From positions 1-5,755 of the forward strand of contig JAPYWX010000104.1 of the NCBI GenBank assembly GCA_028276145.1: DNA of 5,755 bases. The letters run 5' to 3'. Source of the DNA: Spirochaetota bacterium. GTDB taxonomy: Bacteria > Spirochaetota > Brevinematia > DTOW01. Shown in pieces: positions 4,998 through 5,755 of the stretch. The translations under genes were made by a program, and so were the position numbers. The notes beneath the pieces are model-generated. The model was not told the origin of the DNA. It saw only the letters and a program-made list of their open reading frames with translations, and searched no databases. Each line of letters begins with the position of its first letter. Position 1 is the first letter of the stretch.

Positions 4998-5755
4998 ATG
5001 GCTAAGGTTGATTTAGAGAAAACTAAAAATAACCTAATTTTGTTTTACAAAGAAGGAAAGTTAGGGGAGATTATTGATATAGTAGAGAACGAATTGGATG
5101 AAAATCAGATAGATGTTCTTATCAATAAAATTTATGTTTTCTCTTTGATAAGGCTAGGTAGGTTTAGAGAAGCCGAGTTTATAATAAACGAGCTTTTAGA
5201 TTCGTATCCTGAGGATTATGAACTTCTTAATGCACTTGCTTATATAGAGTTAGCTAAGGGGAATAAGACGGCAGGTATAAACTTGCTTTTGGATGCAGAA
5301 TATTATGCACCGGAGGAGGTAAAACGAAAAATAAAGTCAAACCTTGAGGAGATTTCAAAATACAAAACTCTTACTCCTGAAATTGTCATCAAGCAGTTAA
5401 AGGCTAAAGATTTCTTAGTTTTGAACTTGCCGGAGGTCAAGGGAAAATCTTTTTCTTTCTCTTTTGCTAGTTTAAGTAAAGTATTTAAAAGTGCCTTTGG
5501 AGAGAGTGCTTTTAATGTTAGGAATTTGCTAATAGTTCTTGGAGTTGTTTTAGCTGGTTTTTTAGTTTACTTTGGTTTATCATATGTTTTAGGTGTTTTT
5601 AGCTATTCTAAGCAAAGTAAAAGTGTAGTTTCTGAGAATATAGGTAAGATTGAGGTAGAGAGTAATGCTAAGCTTGTTGAGATTACGCCGTTACTTACTA
5701 ACGAGATAGTTCTGACTGATAGGCAGGTAAGTGAGCTTTTTAATGAGCTTAAGCT
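4998..5755 (+). CDS. Membrane-anchored TPR-like protein of unknown function (3' end outside window)
   Basis: The reading frame is open from the ATG at 4998 to the window edge, giving 252 residues. I do not recognise the family. Residues about 10-105 look like two to three TPR-type helical hairpins. The clearest has the pattern Leu-x-x-Leu-Gly-Arg-Phe-x-Glu-Ala...Tyr-Pro (48-71), followed by ALAYIELAKGN...APEE (79-107). A linker containing a Ser/Phe-rich stretch (SFSFSF, 151-156) leads to one strongly hydrophobic segment, about 177-201. There is no signal peptide, so the TPR part is probably cytoplasmic and the part from about 202 on outside the membrane. The ATG lies one base after the regulator stop and lacks a Shine-Dalgarno sequence, so translation is probably coupled to the regulator. 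A membrane-linked scaffold or assembly role is only a guess. Confidence 0.8.
   Translation, partial: MAKVDLEKTKNNLILFYKEGKLGEIIDIVENELDENQIDVLINKIYVFSLIRLGRFREAEFIINELLDSYPEDYELLNALAYIELAKGNKTAGINLLLDAEYYAPEEVKRKIKSNLEEISKYKTLTPEIVIKQLKAKDFLVLNLPEVKGKSFSFSFASLSKVFKSAFGESAFNVRNLLIVLGVVLAGFLVYFGLSYVLGVFSYSKQSKSVVSENIGKIEVESNAKLVEITPLLTNEIVLTDRQVSELFNELK

Overview
This window is AT-rich bacterial DNA. Arginine is written almost entirely with AGA/AGG, a bias often seen in low-GC and thermophilic bacteria. No rRNA or tRNA is present, and I cannot name the phylum. The best-conserved genes are lgt (lipoprotein maturation) and sufC-sufB-sufD (iron-sulfur cluster assembly). Both are ordinary bacterial housekeeping genes.

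Layout: (1) 1-370, minus strand: the N-terminal 123 residues of Lgt, running off the left edge. (2) 371-1020: a 650-bp divergent intergenic region that codes for nothing I can support. It is packed with a composite repeat: clusters of the 14-bp dyad GTGCTTAATAGCAC at a 16-17 bp period alternate with hairpins that have a purine-rich 5' arm. Two of the hairpin modules are clearly related and show a compensatory base-pair change. (3) 974-4524, plus strand: a near-consensus promoter and the tightly spaced operon sufC-sufB-sufD, each gene with a strong Shine-Dalgarno sequence. Together these encode the SufBC2D scaffold/ATPase complex. No cysteine desulfurase (SufS) or sulfur-transfer partner (SufE/SufU) gene is in view. 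(4) 4534-4554: a perfect hairpin with a GTA triloop and no U-tract. (5) 4610-4996: a small DtxR/MntR-like winged-helix regulator with no ribosome binding site. By my hand alignment it has lost the usual metal ligands. (6) 4998 to the right edge: a start-truncated-by-nothing but 3'-incomplete gene, beginning one base after the regulator stop, for a membrane-anchored TPR-like protein of unknown function.

How it may fit together: SufC, SufB and SufD work as one machine. The DtxR-like gene lies directly downstream on the same strand and could link suf expression to iron or cluster status, but that is inference from position. The TPR protein is probably co-translated with the regulator. The least explained part of the window is the composite repeat between lgt and sufC, which is the main candidate for something undescribed.
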